Shown piece by piece: positions 19,571-30,111 of a stretch of DNA of 64,000 nucleotides; position 1 is the first letter of the stretch; every line of letters starts with the position of its first letter. Source of the stretch: Xenorhabdus beddingii (GTDB lineage: Bacteria; Pseudomonadota; Gammaproteobacteria; Enterobacterales; Enterobacteriaceae); contig NZ_MUBK01000005.1 of the NCBI RefSeq assembly GCF_002127545.1, forward strand, positions 52,268 to 116,267, written 5' to 3'. The notes beneath the pieces are model-generated. The model made no database searches. It saw only the letters and a list, made by a program, of their open reading frames with translations, and was not told where the DNA came from. Both the position numbers and the translations under genes were made by a program.

Positions 19571-19824
19571 TCAATAATAATCTTTTCTCAATAAATAAAT
19601 AGTTATGATACCTTCAGAAAGGCTTTTATCATCAATTTCTATTGGCTGTGGATCTGTGGGTATAGTGTGTTATTTAAAGAACCTAAGGTAATATCAATAT
19701 TCTTATCTTTACTTACTGCATTCAGATAAGATAATTTTAACTGCTTGAAGTATTCTGATCTCACCAAATTAATACCAAAAACAAACACAATGTTTTTATC
19801 AAAGTTATTCATAATGAAATCCAT
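19571..19824 (-). pseudogene. Frameshifted partial paralogue of the 314-codon gene
   Basis: The first frame (19639-19824, 61 codons) opens NNFDKNIVFVFGINLVRSEY, matching the start of the neighbouring protein (NENKNIVFVFGMRETRANLL), then hits a stop. Near 19660-19675 a shift into another frame continues as PTDPQPIEIDDKSLSEGII and on to a TGA at 19571; IEIDDKSLSEGIITI resembles NIEDDMIERLIKI of the full gene. No Shine-Dalgarno is visible. I infer a degraded copy lacking the C-terminal two thirds. Confidence 0.6.
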
Positions 19825-19961
19825 AACAGTAATAAAAATATAAGGTTAAGATATTATAACATCTCGAATGTTTCCATTCAGAAAGGAACTCTCTGTTCAA
19901 AAGGAAAATACATCGCACTGATACACTTTCGATGAGCATTTTTTAAGAGGGAAAAATCAGT

Positions 19962-19992
19962 ATAGGGTTAGCAAAAAATCAGCTAACCCTAT
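19962..19992 (-). terminator. Terminator downstream of luxS
   Basis: Perfect 11-bp stem ATAGGGTTAGC/GCTAACCCTAT (19962-19972 with 19982-19992), 9-base loop, then on the minus strand CTGATTTTTC. About 100 bp past the luxS stop. Confidence 0.65.
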
Positions 19993-20051
19993 CAATATAA
20001 AGTAGATTTTACAACTTAACAAGAGCTTTGCAGCCAGAATAGAAGGGTGGC

Positions 20052-20082
20052 CGAAATATCGTATCACTTATACGATATTTCG
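20052..20082. repeat. Perfect 13-bp inverted repeat just after luxS
   Basis: Arms CGAAATATCGTAT/ATACGATATTTCG (20052-20064 with 20070-20082), 5-base loop CACTT, 12 bp past the luxS stop. There is no T-run on the luxS strand; it could protect the 3' end or pause polymerase before the terminator at 19962. Confidence 0.75.
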
Positions 20083-20094
20083 CTAATAAATAAA

Positions 20095-20610
20095 CTAAAC
20101 CTGAAGCGCAACCAGTTTTTCTTCAGGCAATGCCAATTCGTCGTTCAGATTAACACGAACATCAGCATCAAGAATACTCTGAGCAATATCTTGAGCCTCT
20201 TTCAGTGAGTGCATTTCGTAAGTACCACACTGATAGATGTTTAATTCTGGGATCTGGCTCTGATCTTGCACTTTCAATACATCTGCCATCGCAGCTTTCC
20301 AAGACTCGGCCACTCTCAATTCTGCTGGAGCACCGATCAAACTCATATAAAAACCAGTGCGGCATCCCATCGGGGAGAGATCGATAATTTCAACACCATC
20401 ACCGTTCAGATGATTGCGCATAAAACCCGCGAACAGATGTTCAAGCGTATGAATACCTTTTTCTGGCATCACTGCTTTGTTGGGAACACAAAAACGTAAA
20501 TCGAATACGGTGATAGTATCGCCATGAGGCGTTTTCATCGTCTTGGCAACTCTGACGGCTGGTGCAGCCATGCGAGTATGGTCAACTGTAAAACTGTCCA
20601 ATAAAGGCAT
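20095..20610 (-). CDS. luxS: S-ribosylhomocysteine lyase LuxS
   Basis: 171-residue metalloenzyme of the activated methyl cycle that cleaves S-ribosylhomocysteine to homocysteine and DPD, the precursor of autoinducer-2. The metal ligands are visible in [12 protein letters not shown] (the two His, HxxxH) and YQCGTYEMH (Cys), and the catalytic Cys in [12 protein letters not shown]. Same neighbourhood as E. coli (gshA-micA-luxS). The micA gene lies on the opposite strand just upstream of its start, so luxS transcripts may overlap that sRNA. Confidence 0.98.
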   Translation of the reverse strand: MPLLDSFTVDHTRMAAPAVRVAKTMKTPHGDTITVFDLRFCVPNKAVMPEKGIHTLEHLFAGFMRNHLNGDGVEIIDLSPMGCRTGFYMSLIGAPAELRVAESWKAAMADVLKVQDQSQIPELNIYQCGTYEMHSLKEAQDIAQSILDADVRVNLNDELALPEEKLVALQV

Positions 20611-20662
20611 AATCCTACCTCCTAATGCATCAGATTTTTTACGAAAATTTTTTCAGATAGAT

Positions 20663-20690
20663 GAAACCTTTTCATTTGCGGCTGGTCATA
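20663..20690 (+). promoter_or_regulatory. Candidate sigma-E promoter of micA
   Basis: GAAACC (20663-20668), 16-bp spacer, GTCATA (20685-20690), similar to the sigma-E consensus GGAACTT-N15/16-GTCTAA, placed so that transcription starts near 20697 where micA similarity begins. Confidence 0.6.
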
Positions 20691-20696
20691 AGATAT

Positions 20697-20768
20697 GAAG
20701 ACGCGCAAATTGTTATCATCCCTATTCTCTAAGTGATTTTATTCGGCCACCTTTGGTGGCCATTTTCT
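20697..20768 (+). ncRNA. micA: MicA small RNA (outer membrane stress sRNA)
   Basis: Between luxS and gshA on the opposite strand, the same position as E. coli micA. The 5' part GAAGACGCGCAAATTGTTAT, followed by CATC, nearly matches the E. coli seed GAAAGACGCGCATTTGTTAT. The 3' end is a Rho-independent terminator, GGCCACC-TTT-GGTGGCC (20745-20761) followed by a U-rich tail. In E. coli this Hfq-dependent sRNA represses ompA and other envelope mRNAs under sigma-E control. The central segment has diverged. Confidence 0.85.
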
Positions 20769-20771
20769 TTT

Positions 20772-22331
20772 CTAACTTCCAGCATGAAGTTTTAGATAGT
20801 CTTCAAAACTCATGCTGTCTTGCTGCTCAAGATTGTGCTGCCTCAATATAGAAGCATCACGCTCGGCAGAGAAATGTTCATCATTCAAAACTGAGTATGG
20901 CTCTTCAATTAATTCTTTACTGTATTTTTTTGCCAGATCCAATCCAAGACCAACTATTCCCTGAGTTTTCATCTTGCCCAATACTTGAGCTGAAAACGTT
21001 AATGATGGATCTTCAAACATCGTAATCAGTTTCTTACACACTGACTGATACTGAGTTCCTGAGCAAGTATCCAAAATTTCAGCAACCCGTTCTAAGTCCC
21101 GGAAGAGTTTTTGACCCACACTTTTGAAGGATTGTTGTTCAATACCACAGCCAATGCCAATACTCAACCCTGGTTTACGCCCTTCCAAAATGATTTTATT
21201 CCAGTTTTGGCGGCAACACTCAAGTTCTTCATGACCCATTTCAGGCGCATCAGCTAAGGCACACCATATCAAGAATAGGTCAAGAAAACGAATCTGAGTC
21301 TCATCAACGCCAATCGGGGAGAAAGGATTAATATCCAAAGAACGCACTTCAATGTACTCTATACCGCCTCTCAATAACGCATCCGACGGGGACTCACCTT
21401 CTTGAGTAACTCGTTTAGGGCGTATCGGTGCGTACAGCTCATTTTCAATTTGAAGAACATTGGTATTAAGTTGTAGGTACTTATCGCCCTTTTTGATGCC
21501 CATTGTCGCAAAATCGACAGATGGCTTATGTATCGCTTTTTTAAGACCTTCTACATACGTATGGAGATGATTAAAGGTGATATTCAGATCACTTTGTGAT
21601 TTGTTAGTATACCCCAGGTCACTCATCCTCAAGGAAGTAGCATAAGGCAGGTAACAAGTCCCTTTCTCCGTTTCCTCAAAGGATAATGTTGTATTCCGAC
21701 CACTTAAGAATGAAGAACAAATTGCCGGTGAGGCACCAAATAAATAAGGTATCACCCAGCCAAAACGGTAGTAATTACGGATCAGGCGAAGATATCCATC
21801 CGAAATCTGCTCTTTTCCCGTTTCTGCATCTTTAATGCCTAATCGTGCCTGCCAGAAACTGATTGGAAGAGAAAAATTATAATGTACACCTGAAATCGTC
21901 TGCATCAGAGCACCGTAACGGTTCTTTAATCCCTCACGATACAAAGTCTTAAAACGCCCCACATTAGACGTACCGTATTGCGCCAGAGTGATGTTTTCCT
22001 CTTCGTCAATAAAACATGGCATGCTCAAAGGCCACATTTTTTCATTGCCCAGATTCCTAGCGGTATAACGATGTAAATCGTTAAGGAAATCAATGGTTCT
22101 GTCTATGTTGTTATCAACAGGGGTAATAAACTCCAATAAAGATTCAGCAAAATCAGTTGTAATCCATTTATGCGTTAAAGAAGCACCAAGTGATTCTGGA
22201 TGCCCCGTCTTAGCTAAATGACCGTCTGGAGTAACACGCAATGTTTCACGTTCAATGCCGCGACAAATACCATTTAACACCGTAGGATTTGCCTCTAGCC
22301 ATGACAATGCTTTTGATACGTCCGGGATCAA
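20772..22331 (-). CDS. gshA: Glutamate-cysteine ligase GshA
   Basis: 519 residues, proteobacterial-type gamma-glutamylcysteine synthetase, the first and rate-limiting ATP-dependent step of glutathione synthesis. Conserved blocks [58 protein letters not shown] and [13 protein letters not shown] are present. Translation starts at TTG with GGGAGG 6 nt upstream, as the E. coli gene also starts with TTG. The E. coli neighbours yqaA and yqaB are missing here, so gshA directly follows the tRNA-Arg array. Confidence 0.97.
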   Translation of the reverse strand: MIPDVSKALSWLEANPTVLNGICRGIERETLRVTPDGHLAKTGHPESLGASLTHKWITTDFAESLLEFITPVDNNIDRTIDFLNDLHRYTARNLGNEKMWPLSMPCFIDEEENITLAQYGTSNVGRFKTLYREGLKNRYGALMQTISGVHYNFSLPISFWQARLGIKDAETGKEQISDGYLRLIRNYYRFGWVIPYLFGASPAICSSFLSGRNTTLSFEETEKGTCYLPYATSLRMSDLGYTNKSQSDLNITFNHLHTYVEGLKKAIHKPSVDFATMGIKKGDKYLQLNTNVLQIENELYAPIRPKRVTQEGESPSDALLRGGIEYIEVRSLDINPFSPIGVDETQIRFLDLFLIWCALADAPEMGHEELECCRQNWNKIILEGRKPGLSIGIGCGIEQQSFKSVGQKLFRDLERVAEILDTCSGTQYQSVCKKLITMFEDPSLTFSAQVLGKMKTQGIVGLGLDLAKKYSKELIEEPYSVLNDEHFSAERDASILRQHNLEQQDSMSFEDYLKLHAGS

Positions 22332-22497
22332 TTTGACCTCCCGTGGAGTTTTGAAATGATTATTACTAAGAGTTTACTTTATATGAAACAAGCCAAGTTG
22401 TCGCTGATTACATAGAGGTGATGACATGCCATTGGTCAAATTGCAACCAAATAATAATAAAGGAAATGTTATGCTTCAAAAGACAATAAAAAGAAAA

Positions 22498-22520
22498 CCC
22501 CTGTCTTAATAAGACAGGGG
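22498..22520 (-). terminator. Terminator of the tRNA operon
   Basis: Perfect 10-bp stem CCCCTGTCTT/AAGACAGGGG, loop of 3 (22508-22510), followed on the minus strand by TTTTCTTTTT. Confidence 0.9.
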
Positions 22521-22527
22521 CTTAATA

Positions 22528-22604
22528 TGGTGCATCCAGGAGGATTCGAACCTCCGACCGCTCGGTTCGTAGCCGAGTACTCTATCCAGCTGAGCTATGG
22601 ATGC
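22528..22604 (-). tRNA. tRNA-Arg(ACG), copy 5 of 5 in transcription order
   Basis: 77 nt including encoded CCA. Acceptor GCATCCA pairs with TGGATGC; the anticodon loop CTACGAA gives ACG (wobble inosine, reads CGU/CGC/CGA); T-loop TTCGAATC. Identical to the other four copies. Confidence 0.97.
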
Positions 22605-22689
22605 GTTATCAGTTTTCGATTTCTGGTCAGACAGTTGGTTGTCTTATTCTCAGAATTTTAACACCATGATGAAATCACAATGTTGAAGA

Positions 22690-22766
22690 TGGTGCATCCA
22701 GGAGGATTCGAACCTCCGACCGCTCGGTTCGTAGCCGAGTACTCTATCCAGCTGAGCTATGGATGC
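22690..22766 (-). tRNA. tRNA-Arg(ACG), copy 4
   Basis: Same 77-nt sequence with anticodon ACG, 85 bp from the next copy. Confidence 0.97.
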
Positions 22767-22851
22767 GTTGTCAGTTTTCTATTTCTGGTCAGGCGCTGCT
22801 GATTGCCTGTCTTGACAGAATTGAAGCACCTAAAATTCACGGTACTTAAAA

Positions 22852-22928
22852 TGGTGCATCCAGGAGGATTCGAACCTCCGACCGCTCGGTTCGTAGCCGA
22901 GTACTCTATCCAGCTGAGCTATGGATGC
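22852..22928 (-). tRNA. tRNA-Arg(ACG), copy 3
   Basis: Same 77-nt sequence with anticodon ACG; part of a perfect 162-bp tandem duplication with copy 2. Confidence 0.97.
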
Positions 22929-23013
22929 ATTGTCGGTTTACTATTTCTGTTCAGGCGCTGTTGATTGCCTGACTTGACAGAATTGATACACCTAAAAATC
23001 GCGGTATTTAAAA

Positions 23014-23090
23014 TGGTGCATCCAGGAGGATTCGAACCTCCGACCGCTCGGTTCGTAGCCGAGTACTCTATCCAGCTGAGCTATGGATGC
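23014..23090 (-). tRNA. tRNA-Arg(ACG), copy 2
   Basis: Same 77-nt sequence with anticodon ACG; its flanking spacers on both sides are identical. Confidence 0.97.
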
Positions 23091-23175
23091 ATTGTCGGTT
23101 TACTATTTCTGTTCAGGCGCTGTTGATTGCCTGACTTGACAGAATTGATACACCTAAAAATCGCGGTATTTAAAA

Positions 23176-23252
23176 TGGTGCATCCAGGAGGATTCGAACC
23201 TCCGACCGCTCGGTTCGTAGCCGAGTACTCTATCCAGCTGAGCTATGGATGC
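23176..23252 (-). tRNA. tRNA-Arg(ACG), copy 1
   Basis: Same 77-nt sequence with anticodon ACG; first tRNA-Arg after tRNA-Ser, separated from it by 10 bp. Confidence 0.97.
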
Positions 23253-23262
23253 ATTTCTTAAA

Positions 23263-23355
23263 TGGCGGTGAGGGAGGGATTCGAACCCTCGATGCAGCTC
23301 TTAACCACATACTCCCTTAGCAGGGGAGCGCCTTCAGCCTCTCGGCCACCTCACC
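23263..23355 (-). tRNA. tRNA-Ser(GCT)
   Basis: 93 nt with encoded CCA, long variable arm as expected for tRNA-Ser. Acceptor GGTGAGG pairs with the 3' arm; anticodon loop CTGCTAA gives GCT (reads AGC/AGU). Equivalent of E. coli serV, first gene of the operon. Confidence 0.96.
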
Positions 23356-23482
23356 ATTTTTTAAAACTATATACTTTAAAACCATGCGCTTTAAAACTTG
23401 CGACTCACGGCTTTCAGAACTTTTACTTCTGATGATTACTCAGAAGCCTTTCTTCAAGCTCTTCGTCGCTGCGATGGCGCAC

Positions 23483-23510
23483 ATATTACTTTCCCTGCCT
23501 GATAAGTCAA
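23483..23510 (-). promoter_or_regulatory. Promoter of the tRNA-Ser/tRNA-Arg operon
   Basis: Minus strand -35 TTGACT (23505-23510), 16-bp spacer, -10 TAATAT (23483-23488), then GTGCGCC, a GC-rich stringent-type discriminator. About 130 bp upstream of tRNA-Ser. Confidence 0.75.
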
Positions 23511-23808
23511 ACAATTTTTCGAAACTTTTTCCCGTTTGAACACTTAGCACCCAAAATGCGTGGATTAGCATCTAAGGGGCTGTTTTATCAACAGTGAAAT
23601 CATCTAAGCGTCGTTAAAGTTCATGAAAAGAATTATTCATCGCTATAACCTCATGAACGAGGCTTTTTCAACAGATAGAAAATGAAAAGACATGAGAGAA
23701 TAGAATTAAGTAAGGTAGTAACAAGAAAAGGTAATAGTAACAAGGTTGATAAAGTAGGGAAGCAGAGTAGCGCCCAAGTCTTAAAAAAGAGTGGACGCCA
23801 TTCTTGAA
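23511..23808. other. Spacer between csrA and the tRNA promoter
   Basis: No ORF or recognised element. A short hairpin CCTC/GAGG followed by CTTTTTC (about 23647-23670) could terminate plus-strand transcription, but no plus-strand gene precedes it. Confidence 0.4.
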
Positions 23809-23994
23809 TTAAAAAGTTGTCGGCTGAGACTTCTCTGCCTGAATCCGTTGATAAATTTCTTCACGGTGAACAGAAACTTCCTTGGGTGCGTTTACACCAA
23901 TGCGAACTTGGTTGCCTTTAACTCCCAGTACTGTGACTGTTACCTCATCGCCTATCATGAGTGTTTCACCAACTCGACGAGTCAGAATAAGCAT
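23809..23994 (-). CDS. csrA: Carbon storage regulator CsrA
   Basis: 61-residue dimeric RNA-binding regulator that binds GGA motifs in 5' leaders and is titrated by CsrB/CsrC-type sRNAs. The sequence [20 protein letters not shown] and the RNA-contacting [12 protein letters not shown] are canonical; the residue-44 Arg is present. AAGGAG lies 8 nt before the ATG. In insect-pathogenic relatives CsrA controls motility, virulence and secondary metabolism. It sits between alaS and the tRNA cluster as in E. coli. Confidence 0.98.
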   Translation of the reverse strand: MLILTRRVGETLMIGDEVTVTVLGVKGNQVRIGVNAPKEVSVHREEIYQRIQAEKSQPTTF

Positions 23995-24241
23995 TCTTTG
24001 CTCCTTGAAAATTTAAAAGAGTCGGGTCTCTAGGTTTCCCCGCTATTATCCATCAAACACCGTGAAAACGTAAAGCAATGATATCTACTTAAAGTATAAG
24101 CAGTTTTGAACACATTTCCTATATCTATAGGATAGCTAAAATATAAGCATGCGCCCAACATTTCAACAATTTCACAACAAAAAACATTCGGCACCATAAA
24201 AAAACACTTTCATGATGCCGTTACTGTCACGGCGATACCAA

Positions 24242-26869
24242 CTATAACCGCAATGTTACCCACTCTTCTACACTAATCAATGCGGAAGGAAGAGCGGCTA
24301 CATCCGTCCCGCCCGCTTGAGCCAGATCAGGACGCCCTCCTCCTTTACCTCCAACTTGCTGGGCAACAAAAGAGATTAAATCGCCTGCTTTTATTCTAGC
24401 AGTCAAATCCTTTGTTATACCAACAATTAGGCTGACTTTATCACCAGTTACCGTAGAAAGCACAATAATTGCCGATCCTAATTGATTTTTAAGATCATCA
24501 ACCATTGTTCTGAGCATTTTAGGTTCAACATCACCCAATTGTGTCACCAGTAAACGAACACCTTGGATCTCTTTGGCCTGATTCGCCAGAGAAGAGCTTT
24601 CCTGAGCGGCTTGCTGAGATTTCAACTGTTGCAACTCTTTTTCCAATTGTTTCGTTTTGTCCAGTGTCGTTTTCACTTTCTCATTCAGGCTACTGATATC
24701 ACCTTTCACCAGATGGGCAATCTCTTGCAGTAAATCAGTCTGCTGATAGATGGAGTTCAGCGCAGTTTGCCCCGTAATGGCTTCGATACGGCGAATGCCT
24801 GCGGCTGTACCTGACTCACTGGATATACGGAACAACCCAATATCACCTGTGCGACTTGCATGAGTACCACCACATAATTCGGTAGAAAAGCCCCCCATGC
24901 TCAACACACGAACTTTTTCATCATACTTTTCGCCAAACAGTGCCATGGCACCTTTCGCTTTTGCGTCTTCCAGCTCCATTAACTCTGTAACAACGGGAGA
25001 GTTTTTGCGAATTTCTTCATTCACCCGGTTTTCTACCTGACGAATTTGTTCTGGCTTCATTGCTTCAAAGTGAGAGAAGTCAAAACGAAGGTACTTGTCA
25101 TTTACCAAAGATCCTTTCTGAGAAACGTGCTCCCCCAGAATTTGACGCAATGCTGCGTGCAACAAATGGGTTGCTGAGTGATTCAAACGGATCGCATCTC
25201 TACGCACCACATTAATTTCGGCATTGACAGTATGATTAACGCTCAAGCTACCACTTGTCAATTTACCAATGTGGCCAATTGCCTGTGCATATTTTTGCGT
25301 ATCCGCAACTTCGAATATACCATTGCCACTCAACAAGTGACCTGTATCACCAACTTGTCCGCCTGATTCAGCATAAAAAGCGGTTTTATCAAGTATAACG
25401 ATTGCCTCTTCACCTGCATGAATTTGATCAACCGCTTCGCCATTACGGAAGATAGCAGTAATGGCCGCCTGCTGTGAATGATGTTCATAACCACAAAAAT
25501 CACTTCGGCCGTCAACTTTGATCAACTCGTTGTAGTCTGTACCAAAACCACTGGATTCACGAGCACGCCGACGTTGGTTTTCCATCGCCACTTCAAAACC
25601 CGCTTCATCAACTTTGATATTTCTTTCACGGCAAACATCTGCGGTGAGATCAACGGGAAAACCATAGGTGTCATACAAACGGAAAGCAGTTGTGCCGTCT
25701 AAAGTGTCACCAGACAATTTTGCCAGCTCTTCATCCAGTAATTGCAAACCACGATCCAGAGTACGGGCAAATTGTTCTTCTTCGGTTTTCAATACCTGTT
25801 CAACCAAGGACTGCTGTTGTTTCAGCTCTTCGCCAGCCGCTCCCATGACTTTAATCAGCGGGGCAACTAACTTATAGAAGAAAGCATCTTTTGCTCCAAG
25901 CATATTGCCATGGCGGACTGCTCGGCGAATGATACGACGAAGTACGTATCCACGGTTTTCATTGGATGGAATAACACCATCACAAATTAAGAATGCACAT
26001 GCCCGGATATGATCCGCAACAACACGCAGAGATTTATTGGTGAGATCGGTCGCCCCCGTCACTTCTGCAACTGAAGTAATCAGGTTCTGGAACAAGTCAA
26101 TCTCGTAGTTGGAATTGACGTGCTGCAATACTGCGGTAATACGCTCCAGCCCCATACCGGTATCAACAGAAGGTTTTGGCAGTGGCTCCATTGTACCATC
26201 AGCATGGCGGTTGAATTGCATGAAAACGATATTCCAGATCTCAATATATCTGTCGCCGTCTTCTTCCGGGCTGCCTGGAGGGCCTCCCCAAATATGCTCA
26301 CCATGGTCATAGAAAATTTCTGTACAAGGGCCACAAGGACCGGTATCCCCCATTTGCCAGAAGTTATCTGACGCATAAGGAGCGCCTTTGTTATCACCAA
26401 TACGAATAATTCTGTCTGTTGGAACGCCGACTTCTTTATGCCAAATATTATAGGCTTCATCGTCTGTCTCATAGACAGTAACCCACAGTTTTTCTTTTGG
26501 CAGATTAAACCATTCTTCGCCGGTTAATAATTCCCATGCGTATTTAATAGCATCTTGTTTAAAATAATCGCCAAAACTGAAGTTACCCAACATCTCGAAG
26601 AAAGTGTGATGACGGGCTGTATAACCCACATTTTCTAGATCGTTATGTTTACCGCCAGCACGTACGCAGCGCTGAGCCGTTGTTGCTCTGGAATAAGGTC
26701 TTTTATCCAACCCAAGAAAGACATCTTTAAACTGGTTCATTCCTGCGTTGGTGAACAACAATGTTGGATCATTGTTTGGCACCAACGAACTACTTGGTAC
26801 TATCTGGTGCCCTTTAGTATGAAAAAAGTCAAGAAACGCTTGACGGATCTCAGCGGTGCTTTTGCTCAT
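24242..26869 (-). CDS. alaS: Alanyl-tRNA synthetase
   Basis: 875 residues. The class II catalytic core (about 1-440; motif 1-3 region [35 protein letters not shown]), an editing domain with zinc-site residues ([29 protein letters not shown]) and the C-terminal coiled-coil/DHHA1 segment ([13 protein letters not shown]) are all complete. The frame extends 28 codons upstream, but [16 protein letters not shown] is the family N-terminus, giving a start at 26869. In E. coli AlaS also represses its own promoter. Upstream neighbour is recA with no recX between. Confidence 0.98.
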   Translation of the reverse strand: MSKSTAEIRQAFLDFFHTKGHQIVPSSSLVPNNDPTLLFTNAGMNQFKDVFLGLDKRPYSRATTAQRCVRAGGKHNDLENVGYTARHHTFFEMLGNFSFGDYFKQDAIKYAWELLTGEEWFNLPKEKLWVTVYETDDEAYNIWHKEVGVPTDRIIRIGDNKGAPYASDNFWQMGDTGPCGPCTEIFYDHGEHIWGGPPGSPEEDGDRYIEIWNIVFMQFNRHADGTMEPLPKPSVDTGMGLERITAVLQHVNSNYEIDLFQNLITSVAEVTGATDLTNKSLRVVADHIRACAFLICDGVIPSNENRGYVLRRIIRRAVRHGNMLGAKDAFFYKLVAPLIKVMGAAGEELKQQQSLVEQVLKTEEEQFARTLDRGLQLLDEELAKLSGDTLDGTTAFRLYDTYGFPVDLTADVCRERNIKVDEAGFEVAMENQRRRARESSGFGTDYNELIKVDGRSDFCGYEHHSQQAAITAIFRNGEAVDQIHAGEEAIVILDKTAFYAESGGQVGDTGHLLSGNGIFEVADTQKYAQAIGHIGKLTSGSLSVNHTVNAEINVVRRDAIRLNHSATHLLHAALRQILGEHVSQKGSLVNDKYLRFDFSHFEAMKPEQIRQVENRVNEEIRKNSPVVTELMELEDAKAKGAMALFGEKYDEKVRVLSMGGFSTELCGGTHASRTGDIGLFRISSESGTAAGIRRIEAITGQTALNSIYQQTDLLQEIAHLVKGDISSLNEKVKTTLDKTKQLEKELQQLKSQQAAQESSSLANQAKEIQGVRLLVTQLGDVEPKMLRTMVDDLKNQLGSAIIVLSTVTGDKVSLIVGITKDLTARIKAGDLISFVAQQVGGKGGGRPDLAQAGGTDVAALPSALISVEEWVTLRL

Positions 26870-27121
26870 AATTGTCCCGAAATCAAGCTGAAAAAACAGA
26901 TTTATGAATGGTTGAGATGGTATATTGCCTATCGCATCACCATTTCCACTCACGAATAAATTAAAGTGGGGTTAAGATAAAATGTCTTCTATTAGAAGTA
27001 AAATCCCATATAAGTCCATTCGCTTTTCAGCATTGTAATTCGTCTGGACATTTTCTGAAAGTCTGTTTGTTAAGCCAGTTTCAATACACCTGTTTCAAAG
27101 ATACTCATTTCCCATAAAAAC
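26870..27121. other. alaS upstream region where recX would be expected
   Basis: The alaS-recA gap is 330 bp. It contains no recX-like ORF on either strand, only the alaS leader and the recA terminator. In E. coli recX (about 500 bp) occupies this place. Confidence 0.6.
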
Positions 27122-27152
27122 AAAAACCACACCCAAGATGGATGTGGTTTTT
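27122..27152 (-). terminator. recA terminator
   Basis: 10-bp stem AAAAACCACA/TGTGGTTTTT (27122-27131 with 27143-27152) with T-tracts, 48 bp past the recA stop. Confidence 0.8.
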
Positions 27153-27199
27153 AAAAAGCCAAATTATTTCTGTATATTACGAGACAGAGTAAAGAGTCA

Positions 27200-28380
<1,181 letters not shown>

Positions 28381-28381
28381 G

Positions 28382-28885
28382 CTAATTTTTTATGATTTCT
28401 TCCAACAACGTTTTTAAAGAAAAAATGACGGCCTGTAGACGCACGGCATTGCGGTCTCCCGCAAACTGTTGACGATATGCTACAGTCTGAACACATTCAT
28501 CAATATGGAAGGCAAATCCAAACCAAACCGTACCCGTCGGTTTTTCCTTACTGCCACCCTCCGGCCCGGCAATGCCACTGACAGAAACAGAAAAATCCGC
28601 TCTAGCGGTTTTTAATGCGCCTGCAGCCATCTCTTTTACGACTTGTTCGCTTACAGCACCAAACTGTTCCAGTGATGCCAGTGAAACACCCAGCATTTCA
28701 TGTTTAGCTGCATTGCTGTATGTCACGAAACCGCGGTTAAAATAGGCCGAACTGCCCGCAATATCTGTGATCACCTTGGCAATCCAACCCCCTGTGCAGG
28801 ATTCTGCACAGGTCACGGATAATTTTTTCTGTGTTAATTTCTTACCCAGTTCAATACTAAGCTGATTCAGGAATTTTTCATCCAT
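28382..28885 (-). CDS. pncC: Nicotinamide-nucleotide amidohydrolase PncC
   Basis: 167-residue CinA C-terminal domain protein that deamidates nicotinamide mononucleotide to nicotinate mononucleotide in the pyridine nucleotide cycle. Motifs TCAESCTGGWIA and SVSGIAGPEGGSKEKPTGTVWFG are typical. It is a stand-alone domain, without the N-terminal molybdopterin-like CinA half. Stop codon lies only a few bases before the recA LexA box. In E. coli the same order pncC-recA occurs. Confidence 0.95.
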   Translation of the reverse strand: MDEKFLNQLSIELGKKLTQKKLSVTCAESCTGGWIAKVITDIAGSSAYFNRGFVTYSNAAKHEMLGVSLASLEQFGAVSEQVVKEMAAGALKTARADFSVSVSGIAGPEGGSKEKPTGTVWFGFAFHIDECVQTVAYRQQFAGDRNAVRLQAVIFSLKTLLEEIIKN

Positions 28886-28910
28886 AACAGACCTTCAATG
28901 CTATAAGAAA

Positions 28911-30107
28911 TTAATTTTTTCGAAATAGATCCCAAATCCATAGCCCACCAATGGCCAGAGAAAGCAAAATACCAAAGCCAATGCCAACCGAAACCACTGA
29001 CGCACCAAACTTAATGGAAATTAAATATAACCCCAGCATAACCAGCATGGCACTATTTTCGCCAAGATTTTGTACAGCAACGGCTTTACCGGCTCCCATT
29101 GAATGTTTTCCATGCTCTTGTAACAACGCATTTAAGGGGACAACAAACAGTCCACCAAATACGCCGAGAATGATCAAAATTAAATAGGAGAACCCTATTG
29201 ATTGCTGAGTGGCAAAAAGGATAACCATAATGCCGATTAAGATCCCCGCAGGCATGCAACGGCGCACCGTTTTCAATGTAATAAACCGTGCAGCCAGACC
29301 CGCTCCGGCAATGATACCAATAGCGACGATGGCATTCATCAGTGTAGGTGTTGTATTTCCTTCAACGCCCAGTACAACGGGAACCCAGGCAACCAACAGG
29401 AACCGCAGTGTAACACCCGCCCCCCAAAATAAGCTGGTGCCTACCAGTGAAAATCGGGTTTCCTGATTACGCCAAAGTGTGGCACAAACCGCCATGAAAT
29501 CCACCAGCATTTTTTGGGGATACCAGCCCTTTTCCTGACGGGCCGCAGCCAAACGGGGAATATAGAAATTCGCCACGACGGCCGCACCATACAACAATGC
29601 ACAAAGCCCTAATGCCAATATCAGATTAACATCAGAAAGGGATCCGCCAGTGACTGAACCAATCAGGATCGCGGCAATGGTCGATGCTTCCATCATCCCA
29701 TTGGCTTTTACCAAGCTCCCCTTCCCCGTCAATTCACCCAAGATCCCATACTTAGCGGGAGAATAGGCTGCCGCCCCAATTCCCACTAAGGTATATCCCA
29801 GAAACGGGTTCATATCGATGCAAATGCTGATGGCTCCAAGCAATTTAATGCCGTTGGAAAAGAGCATGACGCGCCCTTTTGAAAACCGATCAGCAACTTG
29901 CCCCACAAAAGGGGCAAGTACAATATAGGTCAGAACAAAAACCATTTGCAGGGCCGGCAGACTCCATTCAGGGTAAGCCTCGACCTTCAATTGAGCCAAG
30001 AGGGTAAAAAGTAGTGCGTTGTCAGCAAAAGCAGAAAGAAATTGTGACAATAATACCGCTTTCATACCTCGATTTAACAGTGGTCGTGTCTCCACAGTGC
30101 CATTCAT
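28911..30107 (-). CDS. lplT: Lysophospholipid transporter LplT
   Basis: 398-residue inner membrane MFS protein with 12 predicted helices that flips 2-acyl lysophospholipids to the cytoplasmic leaflet. Identical-looking blocks to E. coli Lpl[60 protein letters not shown]. Its ATG lies 4 bp after the aas stop, so transport and re-acylation are transcribed together, giving a phospholipid repair pathway. Confidence 0.96.
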   Translation of the reverse strand: MNGTVETRPLLNRGMKAVLLSQFLSAFADNALLFTLLAQLKVEAYPEWSLPALQMVFVLTYIVLAPFVGQVADRFSKGRVMLFSNGIKLLGAISICIDMNPFLGYTLVGIGAAAYSPAKYGILGELTGKGSLVKANGMMEASTIAAILIGSVTGGSLSDVNLILALGLCALLYGAAVVANFYIPRLAAARQEKGWYPQKMLVDFMAVCATLWRNQETRFSLVGTSLFWGAGVTLRFLLVAWVPVVLGVEGNTTPTLMNAIVAIGIIAGAGLAARFITLKTVRRCMPAGILIGIMVILFATQQSIGFSYLILIILGVFGGLFVVPLNALLQEHGKHSMGAGKAVAVQNLGENSAMLVMLGLYLISIKFGASVVSVGIGFGILLSLAIGGLWIWDLFRKN

Positions 30108-30111
30108 TTCC

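Larger units (their letters stand above)
22852..23175. repeat. Perfect 2 x 162-bp tandem repeat inside the tRNA-Arg array
   Basis: tRNA copy 3 plus its 85-bp spacer (22852-23013) is repeated base for base as copy 2 plus spacer (23014-23175). The spacer at 22767-22851 is a diverged 85-bp relative, and the spacer at 22605-22689 is also 85 bp, so the whole array keeps a 162-bp period. Confidence 0.92.

Noticed and set aside
22528-23355. CRISPR-like array
   Set aside because: The regularly spaced repeats are tRNA-Arg genes that fold as cloverleafs; spacers are related to each other.
23263-23355. Prophage or genomic island attachment at the tRNA cluster
   Set aside because: No integrase, no duplicated tRNA 3' end beyond the array, and both flanks keep the conserved gene order.
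26870-27121. Degraded recX
   Set aside because: Translation of the minus strand gives short frames with no similarity to RecX that I can see, so absence rather than a pseudogene is recorded.
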